Assembly: GCF_901709675.1 (NCBI RefSeq)
Contig: NC_051096.1
Location: forward strand, 8,782,001 to 8,846,000
Length of the DNA: 64,000 nucleotides
Source: Syngnathus acus
Lineage: Eukaryota; Chordata; Actinopteri; Syngnathiformes; Syngnathidae
Direction of reading: 5' to 3'
Part shown: in pieces, positions 24,760 to 56,648 of the stretch
Numbering within the stretch: position 1 is the first letter of the stretch
How the letters are laid out: the number at the start of each line of letters is the position of its first letter
The notes under the pieces: generated by a model
What the model was told of the DNA's origin: nothing
The model's input: only the letters and a program-made list of their open reading frames with translations
Database searches by the model: none
Position numbers and translations under genes: made by a program

Positions 24760-26491
24760 ATGTTTTTGTCCCGAACGTATTGGGCTAAACAAAGACCGAG
24801 TGGAAGGATCCTATTTGAAAGAGATCCCTCCACTTGCCCGAGCAAACAGTCTTTCAGGTGCTACAGCCCTGGAAGACGGAGAAGGGTTGTTATTACTGGC
24901 ATTGGTATAGTGTGTCCTCTGGGCACAGGGACGGCGTTACCCTGGAACAACATTATTAAGGGCCAGAGTGGAATTGTGGCTCTTTGCTCGGAGGAATACC
25001 GAACAATTCCCTGCAAAGTAGCAGCGTTGGTACCCAGAGGAAATGCAGAAGGTCAGTTTAATGAGCAAATGTTTGCATCTCGTGGAGAGCTCCGTAGCAT
25101 GTCACCAGCCACTGTGATGGCACTCGGAGCTGCTCAGCTTGCCCTGGACGACTCAGGATGGTACCCCAAAACCACAGAGGACCAACTCACCACTGGTGTC
25201 AATGTTGGCATGGGCATGGTGTCGCTGGATGAAATAGTGTCCACCTCTGCTGCTTTCCACCAAAAGGGCTACAAGAAAATGAGTCCTTTCTTTGTGCCTC
25301 GTATTCTTGTGAACATGGCTGCTGGCCATATCAGTATCAAGCACAATCTTAAGGGTCCTAACCACGCTGTGTCCACAGCATGCACCACCGGCGCGCACGC
25401 CATTGGGGATGCCGCACGGTTCATTGCCCACGGCGATGCAGTTGCTATGGTTACGGGTGGGACGGAATCCTGTGTGGGACCTCTGTCAATAGCTGGCTTT
25501 GCAAGAGCACGTGCCCTTGCCACCAAGTGGAATGAGTGTCCTAAACTAGCTTCAAGACCCTTTCATCCAGAGAGAGATGGCTTTGTGATGGGTGAGGGAT
25601 CAGCTGTGCTCCTGCTGGAAGAACTGGAGCATGCAATGAAACGTGGAGCCACAATGTATGCAGAGGTGCTAGGATACGGACTCTCGGGAGATGCCAGCCA
25701 CATTACCACACCTGCTGCAGATGGCGATGGGGCCTTTAGGTAAGCAGACGTTCATGTTTTTTTAATCATTACTATTTTCCCGATAGTGGCGGCCAGCGAC
25801 TAGGAGGCTGTTGGCTCGGGGTGGTCCCCGTAGGGCAGGGGTCTCAAACTCCAGTCCTCGGGGCGGCCGCATTCAAAGTCAAAAAGTCAAAGTCAGCTTT
25901 ATTGTCAACTTTGACTTTTTGACTCTGACTTTGAATGCGGCCCCCCCGAGGACTGGAGTTCCAGACCCCTGCCGTAGGGCTTCTCATAGATCAAGTCATT
26001 TAATAATATAGTCATTCAAGGTTTGACTTTTGTCATGTTTTTAATTCAGAAAGAAAGGCCCGATTGTAACTGCAGGATAACTTCACAGATGCATGTCGGC
26101 TGCCATCAAAGATGCTGGCATCTCACCAGAAGACGTGTCTTACGTGAACGCCCACGCCACCTCCACACTTTTGGGTGACGCAGCGGAAAATGCTGCCATC
26201 AAGAGGCTCTTTCATCAAAGTGCAGGAGCGCCGGCCGTGTCCTCCATCAAAGGAGCCACCGGACATCTGCTTGGGGCTGCGGGAGCGTTGGAGACAGCAA
26301 TCACCGCTCTGGCTTGCTACCATGGCGTCTTGCCCCCGACCCTCAATCTGGACCGCACCCAACCAGAATTTAACCTCAATTACGTTCCATGCGTGGCGCA
26401 GCCATGGCAGACTTTGGGCAGAAGAGTGGCCCTTTCAAACTCGTTTGGCTTTGGAGGAACCAATGCCACGCTGTGTATTGCCAACATCTAA
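24760..26491 (+). CDS. oxsm: 3-oxoacyl-[ACP] synthase, mitochondrial (KAS II type)
   Basis: Condensing enzyme of mitochondrial type II fatty-acid synthesis: it extends acyl-ACP with malonyl-ACP and feeds octanoate to lipoate synthesis. Exons 24760-25739 and 26089-26491 join in frame to 460 residues (human about 459). The ATG at 24760 is chosen because the next ~35 residues ([15 protein letters not shown] and on) are basic and lack acidic clusters, as in a mitochondrial presequence, before [15 protein letters not shown]. The thiolase-fold catalytic residues are present: Cys in STACTTGAH, His in NAHATST, His in [11 protein letters not shown], plus the C-terminal [10 protein letters not shown]. 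The single intron carries a palindromic MITE. It faces an eepd1-derived ORF on the opposite strand, with polyadenylation signals about 40 bp apart. Confidence 0.95.
25836..25971. mobile_element. Palindromic hAT-type MITE in the oxsm intron
   Basis: This 136-bp, almost perfectly palindromic element starts CAGGGGTCTCAAACTCCAGT and ends ACTGGAGTTCCAGACCCCTG. Its two arms hold aaagtcaaaaagtcaaagtc and the complement. It is flanked by a perfect 8-bp duplication CCGTAGGG (25828-25835 and 25972-25979), the hAT signature. In RNA it could fold into a long hairpin. Confidence 0.9.
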
Positions 26492-26515
26492 ACCTGTTTT
26501 GACATTTTGAGCGTC

Positions 26516-26521
26516 AATAAA
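26516..26521 (+). promoter_or_regulatory. Polyadenylation signal of oxsm
   Basis: AATAAA lies 25 bp past the oxsm stop codon. Confidence 0.8.
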
Positions 26522-26558
26522 GGTGCAGAAATACAAATACTGGTCACCCATTTACTAT

Positions 26559-26564
26559 TTTATT
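26559..26564 (-). promoter_or_regulatory. Candidate polyadenylation signal for the eepd1-derived ORF
   Basis: AATAAA on the minus strand overlaps a TAA that ends a further 67-codon open stretch in the same frame as the eepd1-derived ORF. It is only about 40 bp from the oxsm signal on the other strand. Confidence 0.45.
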
Positions 26565-26767
26565 TAGGAGGGAATGGGGGTGTGAAACATAGAGCGGAAT
26601 AGTAGAGAATAAGCATATCCGAGAAAGAGGACAGTGCAGCCTGTGAAGCTAAGGGTGCCCGCGTTGCCGGAATACAAACTCTGCTCCAGGCGAGGGAGGA
26701 CCGACAGGGGTTTGATCGACTTATTCCACCTCGGGTACTCGTGAGCGAAGGCCGGCTGTGTCCATGT

Positions 26768-27253
26768 TCATGCCAGAACACGACGGTTACAGGTCTTGGC
26801 ACAGTGAGGACAAGGAGTTGACGAACTTCTACTGGAGACACATATTTCCACTTTGATCACCTCCAGCTTGGCTCCCCCTATTCCATCGACAAGTGCCAGA
26901 TCTTCCACTTTCTTATATCCACCAATGCAGTTGCGGTAGCCGACGATATTCTGAGCGACAGTGCGGTTAACGCCTGGAAGAGTCATGAGTTCCTCCTCAG
27001 TGGCCGTGTTGATGTCGACACGGTCCTGGTTCATCAGCATGCTTCCAAAGTTATGCGCGGTGCTGAATTTGGGCTTGCCATTGCTGAAATCAGTGCGGTC
27101 TTTGGGGGGGATGGAGCGGTGGCAACCCAGACTCCCACCCTGGTTCATCAGAATGCTTCCAAAGTTACACGCCGTGCTCAATTTGTGCTTACCGTTGCTG
27201 AAATCAGTGGGGTCTTTGGGGATGGAGCGGTGGCAACCCAGACTCCCACCCAT
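26768..27253 (-). pseudogene. eepd1-derived 5' fragment with duplicated N-terminal module
   Basis: A single-exon ORF of 161 codons resembles only the N-terminus of EEPD1 (endonuclease/exonuclease/phosphatase family domain containing 1). It starts MGGSLGCHRSIP, the family's Gly2/Cys lipidation motif. About 39 residues (GSLGCHRSIP to SILMNQ) are then repeated in tandem. The first helix-hairpin-helix domain follows: VDINTATEEELMTLPG, then GGYKKVEDLALVDGIGGAKL and VEICVSSR. After that similarity stops: 17 unrelated residues (with CPHCAKTC) and a stop. The second HhH domain and the nuclease domain are missing. After the stop the same frame stays open 67 more codons (to 26564), including a hydrophobic stretch. 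This could be a partial gene duplicate (pseudogene) or a new short gene. Transcription is unknown. Confidence 0.65.
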
Positions 27254-28521
27254 GACACGAGGTCAGCAGACTAGGCAGAGAGCCACGGGACAGAACAAAC
27301 AAAGAAAGAAAACCACCACAAAATAAGTCACTCGCCTAAATACATGGTTAATAGCTATGCACTTTGTAGCTTCTACGTTTTTTGGTTTGTTCTTTACAAC
27401 TGCTGATTTTACTTACAAATATTGCAACTACAGAGCAGCCAGAAGCTAGTCCCTAACTATGCTTCATAAGAGTGGACCTTTGCAAACGTGTCCTTTTATA
27501 AAGCAACTGTGGAGCTCCACACTAAACTTTGTCCCCTGAAAAAGTTGGATTAGACAGGCCAGAGGTTAGCCTCTCCAAATACTGATGTAACAACGCCGGT
27601 GCTACCTTTGGACCTAGCATGTTGAGTTTGGAGGGATATTGTTGTGTCACGTCGAAGAAAGGATATGGGTATCGAAGCTGCAAAGCCAATAATAAATGTT
27701 TCTATCCAACGCAGTTACACGTTCAACGGGAGTCGGAAGTACTGCACAGCTACTTAGCTCATGCTACCCCCCACGTTTTTTTTATGTAGTACTGCGACAC
27801 TATTAATTTATTCACGAACAAAACAAAAAAAGATCCAAAAACTAAAAAAAAAAAAAAAAACCAACAAGCGATCTTCTCGCTTCTCATGTCGCTCCCATCA
27901 TAAACGAAGGCGCACCACTGCGCAGGCAATATTGACGTATTTTGACTTAGTGTATATGCCGTAGTTAGCGATTCAAGATGGCGACCTTTCGCGCATGCGC
28001 ACTTTAGATCACGCTGGGGTCACAGATCGTGGCTTGACGGAGGTCACATATCACGTCTAACTCCGAACCAATTGGGGGCGGTAATGCTACAAAACGTTGT
28101 TTTCCAACCACGTAAAGAAAAAGAAGGGGGGGGGGGGGGGGCGACAAAAAAATAACAAACCAAAAAAACTAGCACACCCACCCAACCCAGGTCCCTCTTG
28201 ACTCGTACAGCGAGCGTATCAGCCCTACTAGAATACGTTTTGATCGATCAAATGTTTCGGTTCTATAACTGAGATTGTTCTACCCGGTCGACGGTTGTCC
28301 CATGTAACCAATTGTTGACCGTGAGTCACTCGAGTGGTTTGTCCGTCGAATTTATGGGTGCATCCTGGAAGACAATGTCATTCGGGTTGTAAACTGGTAT
28401 TTTCTCTGCCGCCGATCGTATAGTAATTGCGACGCTGAATTCGCCGAGTCATCCCAAAGAAACGTATTTTGCCATTACCATCTCCTGACTAAGTGCTTGA
28501 CGCCGTTGTTGAAAGTTGAGA
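27254..28521. other. Spacer between eepd1-derived ORF and trappc11
   Basis: No gene is recognised. It should contain the 5' flank of trappc11 and any promoter of the eepd1-derived ORF. There are homopolymer A (27843-27860) and G (28127-28141) runs. No repeat family was recognised. Confidence 0.5.
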
Positions 28522-36722
<8,201 letters not shown>

Positions 36723-36747
36723 GATTTGACTTTTATTAACATCTAAG

Positions 36748-36753
36748 AATAAA
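36748..36753 (+). promoter_or_regulatory. Polyadenylation signal of trappc11
   Basis: AATAAA lies 25 bp after the trappc11 stop codon. Confidence 0.8.
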
Positions 36754-37817
36754 TCATTGCGTTGGATGTCCTTTGTATGATTTGACGTCAGTAAGACACT
36801 GGCATTTCATTTGGGTATTGTGATTGTTGTGATGTTGATACACTGTCCTGACAAATATGTCATAATGAAAATAATTTGCCCCCATCCATGTCTCTAGAAT
36901 AATAGATCATATGACATTCAAGAGCCATTCTTACAATCCTCCCACATGATGAAATTTGACATGGCTGTGGAGGTTGCAAATCGTGAGTGGGCACACAAAT
37001 TGCACAGGAACTCATGAGCAGAGACACTGTCAAGCGGCGCTCACTGGTATATTTTGTCACGGTTCTTTATCTTTAATGCTCGCTATGCTAATAGTAAGTA
37101 CCCGGAGGCTGCCTTCTCCGTTTACCTATTGAATGTGTGCCAGAAAGATCGATACACAGCTGTGGAGCCTTCTCTGCAAGATTGCAGATCTAACCCGCCA
37201 CCCACCTCCAGGCTTTCTACTCTTATCCCCTCTGCCGAGCCTGTGTGAGCATGTGTGACTTTGCAGTCTTAACTCAAATCAACTCCGACGTATGTACAAA
37301 GAGTGTCAGAGAGAAGGGAAAGCCAGTGAAAGCAAGAGAAAGGTTACGGACGGCAAGGTAACGGCATAACTCAAGCTACCTAGCGAATCACAAAGAGGTT
37401 ACAATAAATACAAGAATGAAACTACAATCCAAATTTCCGCAAAACGGACCAACCACAATCTTAAACGTCACCGTACTGTCTTCCAGCCAATCATCTGACT
37501 TGACGTCATCAACAAAATCAGGCCCCCCCGGGGCGACAGCCGAGACGTTCTGGATTCAGCCAACACGTAAGTTAACGCATAAAATACACACAAAATATTT
37601 TCAAAGAAAATAAAGCGCACAAAGTATTATAAGGAAGCATTATAATCGGATTTTCATGCGTTTAAACAAAACAACACCCGTAAATACTCATATTTGGGAC
37701 CCTACAATTTTCAGGCGTCAAATGGAATGCGGAAAACTGGATTGCGGAAAACAAGCCAGGCAGGACAGGGATCCTTCAGTCGGTGGTTCGCAGAAACAAA
37801 TTCAACGAGACCTCCAA
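36754..37817. other. Spacer between trappc11 and ngly1
   Basis: About 1.1 kb without a recognised gene, holding the ngly1 promoter and 5' UTR. An open frame upstream of and in frame with the ngly1 start (from 37656) is not conserved in the family as I recall it, and I treat it as 5' UTR. Confidence 0.5.
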
Positions 37818-40800
37818 ATGGCGTTGACACCGGCGGTTACGTTATTAAGTGAGAATTCAAATGAAGTCTTCTTTGATGTATGCAAGTTGTTGCTTTCATA
37901 CGCCGACAATATTTTAAGGTATGCTTGTGAATGTAACTCAATTCCAACGATGTCACATTAGGCTGGTTTACTATTGGGGAAACTAACCTCCGTCTAAATG
38001 AATCCTAACCCTGGCAGTTTAAATACAAAAAAAAACAAAAAAAACATGTATAATGGAACGTTTTCAAATGGGAAACTGGCCAGTGTGCATAGACATTTGA
38101 GTACGTTTTGGCGTCCAGTCGTTGGAAAACCGTCCTGTTCAGATTGGTGACGTTATTTTATGTCCTGCGTCTGCTCCACGACTGTAGCTCGATCATGAGC
38201 TGACAGACGTGTCGCAGATGAATGTCGCGTCTCGTGGCCGATTTTGAGTCGTCGACTTGTTCTCGACTATGTAGCCTGTGCCTGTGTGGTGGGACATATG
38301 CCGACGTCAGACGACTGCACGATAATGACGTGTCACAAAAGAACGTAGCTTGCCGTGGCCGATTTTGAGTTGCCCTGTCAAAATCCACGATTGGACGGTT
38401 GACGGTGGTGCTTGGGGAGTACGCGGTACTGATAAGGACTTTCATTTTGCTATTGTGTCAAATGGAAGAGATTTGTTTCCCTCAAGCTATTCCACAACCC
38501 ATGGGCTGAAATAATGAATTCTCTCGTATGTTTAGTCTTGTTGAAGATTTACAATCCTAACTTTTGTGTGACTAAATATCATCTTTCTCACCAGGAACCC
38601 CAATGTGGAAAAATACCGATCAATCCGTATAGGCAATCCGACTTTTTCTACGAAGCTCCTGCCGATCAACGGTGCTGTGGAATGCCTCTTCGAGATGGGC
38701 TTTGAGGAGGTGAAGTGTTTTACTGCTTCTTAATGAGGAACTGTTGGCAATGACTAAGGATGGGACTTGTTTTTAAATTTTAGTCTGACACACACTTGGT
38801 ATTCCCAAACTCTTCCTCATTGGACCAACTGAAGGTAATCAGGGAGTCTCTAGCTGCTCAAAGAGACCAGAGACTGATTGGAGGGCAACATCGTCCCCTT
38901 CCGGCAGCGAGCCAAGAAGCCTCAGCACTTCCTGTACAACCGTTACTCACGGTAATATGTGGACAACCGTCAATCAGAGGAAAAAGAAATACTTGCAGTA
39001 GGGCTGCTTGATTACGGATGAAAACAAGTTTCTAGTTCTTTTGTAGTTTGGAGACATTGCATACATTTCACAATTTCAAAGCAATGCCTCATTTTATGCG
39101 GTTGATTTTTAGCGCTTCACTATTGTTATCATATGTTGTATATTGGCTTGGCAGGTGAGCAGAAAGAACTTCTTTGTGACTCTTGAGTCTAACTTCCAAC
39201 ATGTGCTGCTCTACGAAAAACCCGAGATTCAGCAGAAAGCCAGGAGCTACATTCCTTACACGCAGCTATCCTTGGCTGCCGATCAGAAGCTGAAGTTAGC
39301 TCAAGAGGCTGAAACAGGTACAAATAAAGAGAGTATGGCATAAAGCTTTGTGAAATACTGGGAAGCGCTGGACCTGCATGGCATTTTTGCAGAATGTAAA
39401 CTAGGAAAAGACGACTTCGTGGTGCTGGAGTTGCTTCGGTGGTTCAAATCCCATTTCTTCTCCTGGGTCGACTGTTTGCCCTGCAGCAGTTGCGGAGGCC
39501 CCACCCAGAATAGGGGCTCGCTCGGTCCTACCGGCGACGATCTACGCTGGGGAGCCCAGAGAGTGGAGAACCACTACTGTCAGAGGTGCCAGTTAAGCAC
39601 CAGATTCCCTCGGTCTGTTCCGCTCCTTTCTACTACATTACGTACATCCGTCCATCCATCCATCCATCCATCCATCCATCCATCCATCCATCCATCCATC
39701 CATCCATCCATCCATCGATATTGTGCTTATTTGCCTTGAATTTTCTCTCCATCAACACAAGCTATAACAACCCGGAGAAGCTTCTCCAAACCAGGAGAGG
39801 GCGCTGTGGGGAGTGGGCCAACTGTTTTACCCTGTGTTGCAGAGCTCTCTCCCTTGAAGCCAGGTACATCTGGGACAGCACAGGTATGTTGATTGGACAC
39901 CAGCCCGATTGTACACTTGGCTTTCTGAATATGTCCATTGCCTAGAGCAGTGTTTCCCCAAACTTGAGCTGAACCCAAATCATTTCAAGTATTACACATC
40001 ACGTTTTCCCCTACCTCAGCGGTCTCAAAAGGTACGAGCCAGTCGAAATTTGGAAATGGCATGGAAAGGAACACCTCACCAGCAGTGTCCCTGCTTATTC
40101 AAATGGCAGCCACAATCTGCAGGTGTTAAAACTTCCTAGTAAAAGAGTAGTACCAGTACGAGATTGGCCTGCCTGCCTGCCTGCCTGCCTGCCAGCCAGC
40201 AGTTAAGAGCTGTCTCCCCACAAAAGTCTGCACTAGTTTTCGGATGAAAAGTACTTCATCGTCAAGCACGAACCACGCATCAAACTGCACAGCATTGATT
40301 GCAACAGAACATTTTTCTGCCAGTAAAATGACGTATGAAGGCTCTCTTCTCTCAGATCACGTATGGACAGAGGTTTACTCGGTGTCGCAGAGCCGTTGGC
40401 TGCACTGCGATTCGTGCGAGAACGTCTGTGATCAACCTTTACTCTATGAGGTCGGCTGGGGGAAGAAACTGGCCTATATTCTGGCTTTCTCACGAGACCA
40501 GGTATGTTGCACTCTTGCTATTCTATCAGTACGAATGGCATTGTGAATGAGTTGTTTGTCGAAATGTGCCCGCCGACTGCGACTGACTGCAACTGACGAC
40601 TCCGAGGTATACAAGTCCAAAGTCATTTGGCATTGCGGAAAAAAGGAAACGAGTCGATGGAGCAAATAAGTACTCCTAGCACCAATTGTTGTGAGTTGCA
40701 GGTGGTTGATGTGACGTGGAGGTATTCCTGCAAGCATCCAGAGGTTTTGTCAAGAAGGACCAATGTTGAGGAGACTTGGCTGCTGCACACCATAATTGGG

Positions 40801-41962
40801 CTCAACGCCTTGGTGAGTTTGTTTTTTTTCTTTTCTCACCTCACCATTTCTCTGTGCCGTATCGATGGTAATGTCAAACCATTTGAATGTGACTTTCTTA
40901 CTACAGAGACAGCGATCCCTCGGTACGGACAGGAAATTAGAATTGACACAACGCTTACTTGTCGAGCTTGTGGAATTTATTTCCCCCAAAATAGCGAGAC
41001 AAAGTGAACTGGGAGGACGCGTCTCCGGGTCTCTTGGCTGGAGGATGGCGAGAGGAGAAACGGGACATGCAGATTCAGGGAATATCAAGCAGGTACTGAA
41101 ATGAAACAAAAAGGCCTCACTCTTATGTCAACAATTGTGTCTGTGCATTCAGGGTGCCGCTTATGTGTTCACGCCCACCGAGAAAGAAAGGAGAGACAAG
41201 TTGATCCACGTGTCGTACAATGCCGCTAAAGACCAATACTGTCGCATCTCTAATGACTTTGAGACCATCCACTGCTGGGATCAATGTGTGTGGCAGAAGG
41301 AGTCTGTCTTTAGGAAGCTGGAAAATGACTGGCACATGGTATGTTGACTGCTTTACTTTGTAAATTGAAAAAAAACATCAAGCACTCATACACTGATGTT
41401 ATTATTGGTCAGCACAATGACTCACATGGTTGTGCCACCATTAAATAATGACTTTTCCCACAAATAACGGTAAAATACGCACACGTAACTGTTCATTAAC
41501 TTCTATCGACTAAGAAATGCTTGATATCTGCAGGTATATATTGCTCGAATGGAAGGCTCCTCTGTAGGACGGATAAGCTGGAAATTTGACTTTGCTCCAT
41601 CCAAATTAACAGTAAAGTCTGTCTCAATCAGGGCCAGCAGCCAAACATTCCATTTTGGCAATGTCAGCTGGCTCTTGCAATCGGGCACGACGGCGACTGA
41701 GTTTTCTGGAGGTATGCATAAGATAGAACTTGATGAAATGTTACACCGCAATGTGACTTGGTTTTCCCTTCCATTGAAACTTTCAGATGGGAGCATGCAG
41801 TCCTTCCAGTGTTTGAACGGTTCCTCTGAGTTTACTGTCACTGCACAGCTCAGCGGTGGGGAAGGGAACGTCTCATGGCAGCACGCTCAGCTGTTCAGAC
41901 AAAGTCTGAAGGAGACAGAAGAGTCTCCGTTTGAAATGATCATTCGCCTTCAAAACGCATGA
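37818..41962 (+). CDS. ngly1: Peptide-N(4)-(N-acetyl-beta-glucosaminyl)asparagine amidase (N-glycanase 1)
   Basis: Cytosolic enzyme that removes N-glycans from misfolded glycoproteins during ER-associated degradation. The 12 exons are 37818-37918, 38595-38709, 38784-38951, 39155-39317, 39393-39612, 39762-39883, 40356-40501, 40702-40812, 40907-41092, 41153-41338, 41534-41711, 41787-41962. They join in frame to 623 residues (human about 654). Domains in order: N-terminal PUB domain ([15 protein letters not shown] to [12 protein letters not shown]), a linker, and the transglutaminase-like core with the zinc pair CSSCGG and CQRC. The triad is Cys in [16 protein letters not shown], His in DHVWTEVYS and Asp in [17 protein letters not shown]. 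The C-terminal mannose-binding PAW domain follows ([20 protein letters not shown] to [11 protein letters not shown]). The ATG at 37818 is chosen for its good context (ccaaATGg) and the short expected leader before the PUB domain. Confidence 0.95.
39649..39716. repeat. CATC microsatellite in ngly1 intron 5
   Basis: About 68 bp of perfect CATC units inside the 149-bp intron between exons 39393-39612 and 39762-39883, filling nearly half of it. The acceptor (acacaag) follows 45 bp later. Confidence 0.9.
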
Positions 41963-42197
41963 ATATCAAAAAGTATTTCATTATAGCTGAGTATTATATT
42001 TGTTTTATTTTTTGAAATGTATAGTATATTTCCTGAGTCCTCTGACGCAGAGCCGAGTTTGATCATCAACAGTACTGACAAGGTCAATGGCAACAAATGA
42101 CTAGCACTTGCACTTCAAGCCATAGCTATACCGTTAGTGTGCGCTAACCAACCACGGGTTCACTTACGGCTCTTAACACAATGTAAGAAATGGTGTT

Positions 42198-42203
42198 AAT
42201 AAA
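42198..42203 (+). promoter_or_regulatory. Polyadenylation signal of ngly1
   Basis: AATAAA lies about 235 bp after the ngly1 stop codon. The top2b start is less than 600 bp further on, so this short gap (42204-42785) must hold the top2b promoter. Confidence 0.7.
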
Positions 42204-42785
42204 TGTTCTTGGATAACTTCTCCGCGTATGTGTGCCGTGTTTCGTTTAGCCTTGGTCACAGGCATGTATTGCATGCGCGAATGAGCATAATTGCATCGTT
42301 TATTTGAAGAACGCAGCTGATTGGTTGCTCTTCCTTCATTCGGATTGGTCGTCTGGCTCCCAAATGGCGGAAGCGGGCGGGCGGTCAATGCTGCATTTAG
42401 CAAATAATCGTATTTATCTTGAAATATATTGTGTGGCCATCTGAGTCAGTCGTCGTTATCGTTTTATTCTTTCGACCCTTGTTTTGCTATCCTAACGGTA
42501 ATCCTATTTCATGTTTTGCTGTTGTCTTTATTATTATTTTTACTCTTAGCATCTTTGTCGGAAACGTAGGCCTCGAATGGCTGAGTTTCCTAACAATAGC
42601 AGACACACGATTCTGCATGTTTAGGATGTTTGTATCCCTCCAAACTGAATGAAACGACAACATGGGATTTAATTACGTTTCGAGATCTTGCAAGTATTGA
42701 GACCTACGTGTTTTGTAATACCACTCACTCACTGTACATTGAAGATTGGCAGCAGCAGCATTCAATTTGAGGATCACAAAGGAAG

Positions 42786-56169
<13,384 letters not shown>

Positions 56170-56642
56170 ATCCTCTTTTGACAAAGTTGGCTCGCTCCCC
56201 TCCTATGGAATTCTTTTACTCCCCACGGAATTTGTACATCTCCTCTTCAAATGTTATTTTGTTAATGGTATTGTTTTATTTTTTTATGTGTAGTTTGAAA
56301 ATGTTGACGGATTTCTTTTTTATGTTGATTGAAACATTCTGTATTTGTCTGAGGCAGGTTTTAGAAGTTTAGAAAAGCTTTTAATTGTGAAAGGATAATG
56401 TCACTTTTTAAAGAAGTAAGAGTAAACCATGAAATATGTGTCACCTCTGCTAGTTTTGGATGATTCAAGACAACAATGACATTGTATATGGAGCACTATT
56501 TAGTCACTCAAAACAAGTGTTTCACTTCAGTGTGTGTCAAATATATGACTTCTGCCGTGTGAAGAAGTAGCTGAAAATTCTTTTGTCTGTAACCAAAAGA
56601 TGAACATAATTAACATCTAAACGCCAACAAATCATATTGGCG

Positions 56643-56648
56643 AATAAA
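56643..56648 (+). promoter_or_regulatory. Candidate polyadenylation signal of top2b
   Basis: AATAAA lies about 475 bp after the top2b stop codon, the first canonical signal in the spacer. Confidence 0.55.

Noticed and set aside
37656-37817. 54-codon in-frame upstream extension of ngly1
   Set aside because: It does not resemble the known N-terminus, and the ATG at 37818 has better context and gives the expected short leader before the PUB domain.
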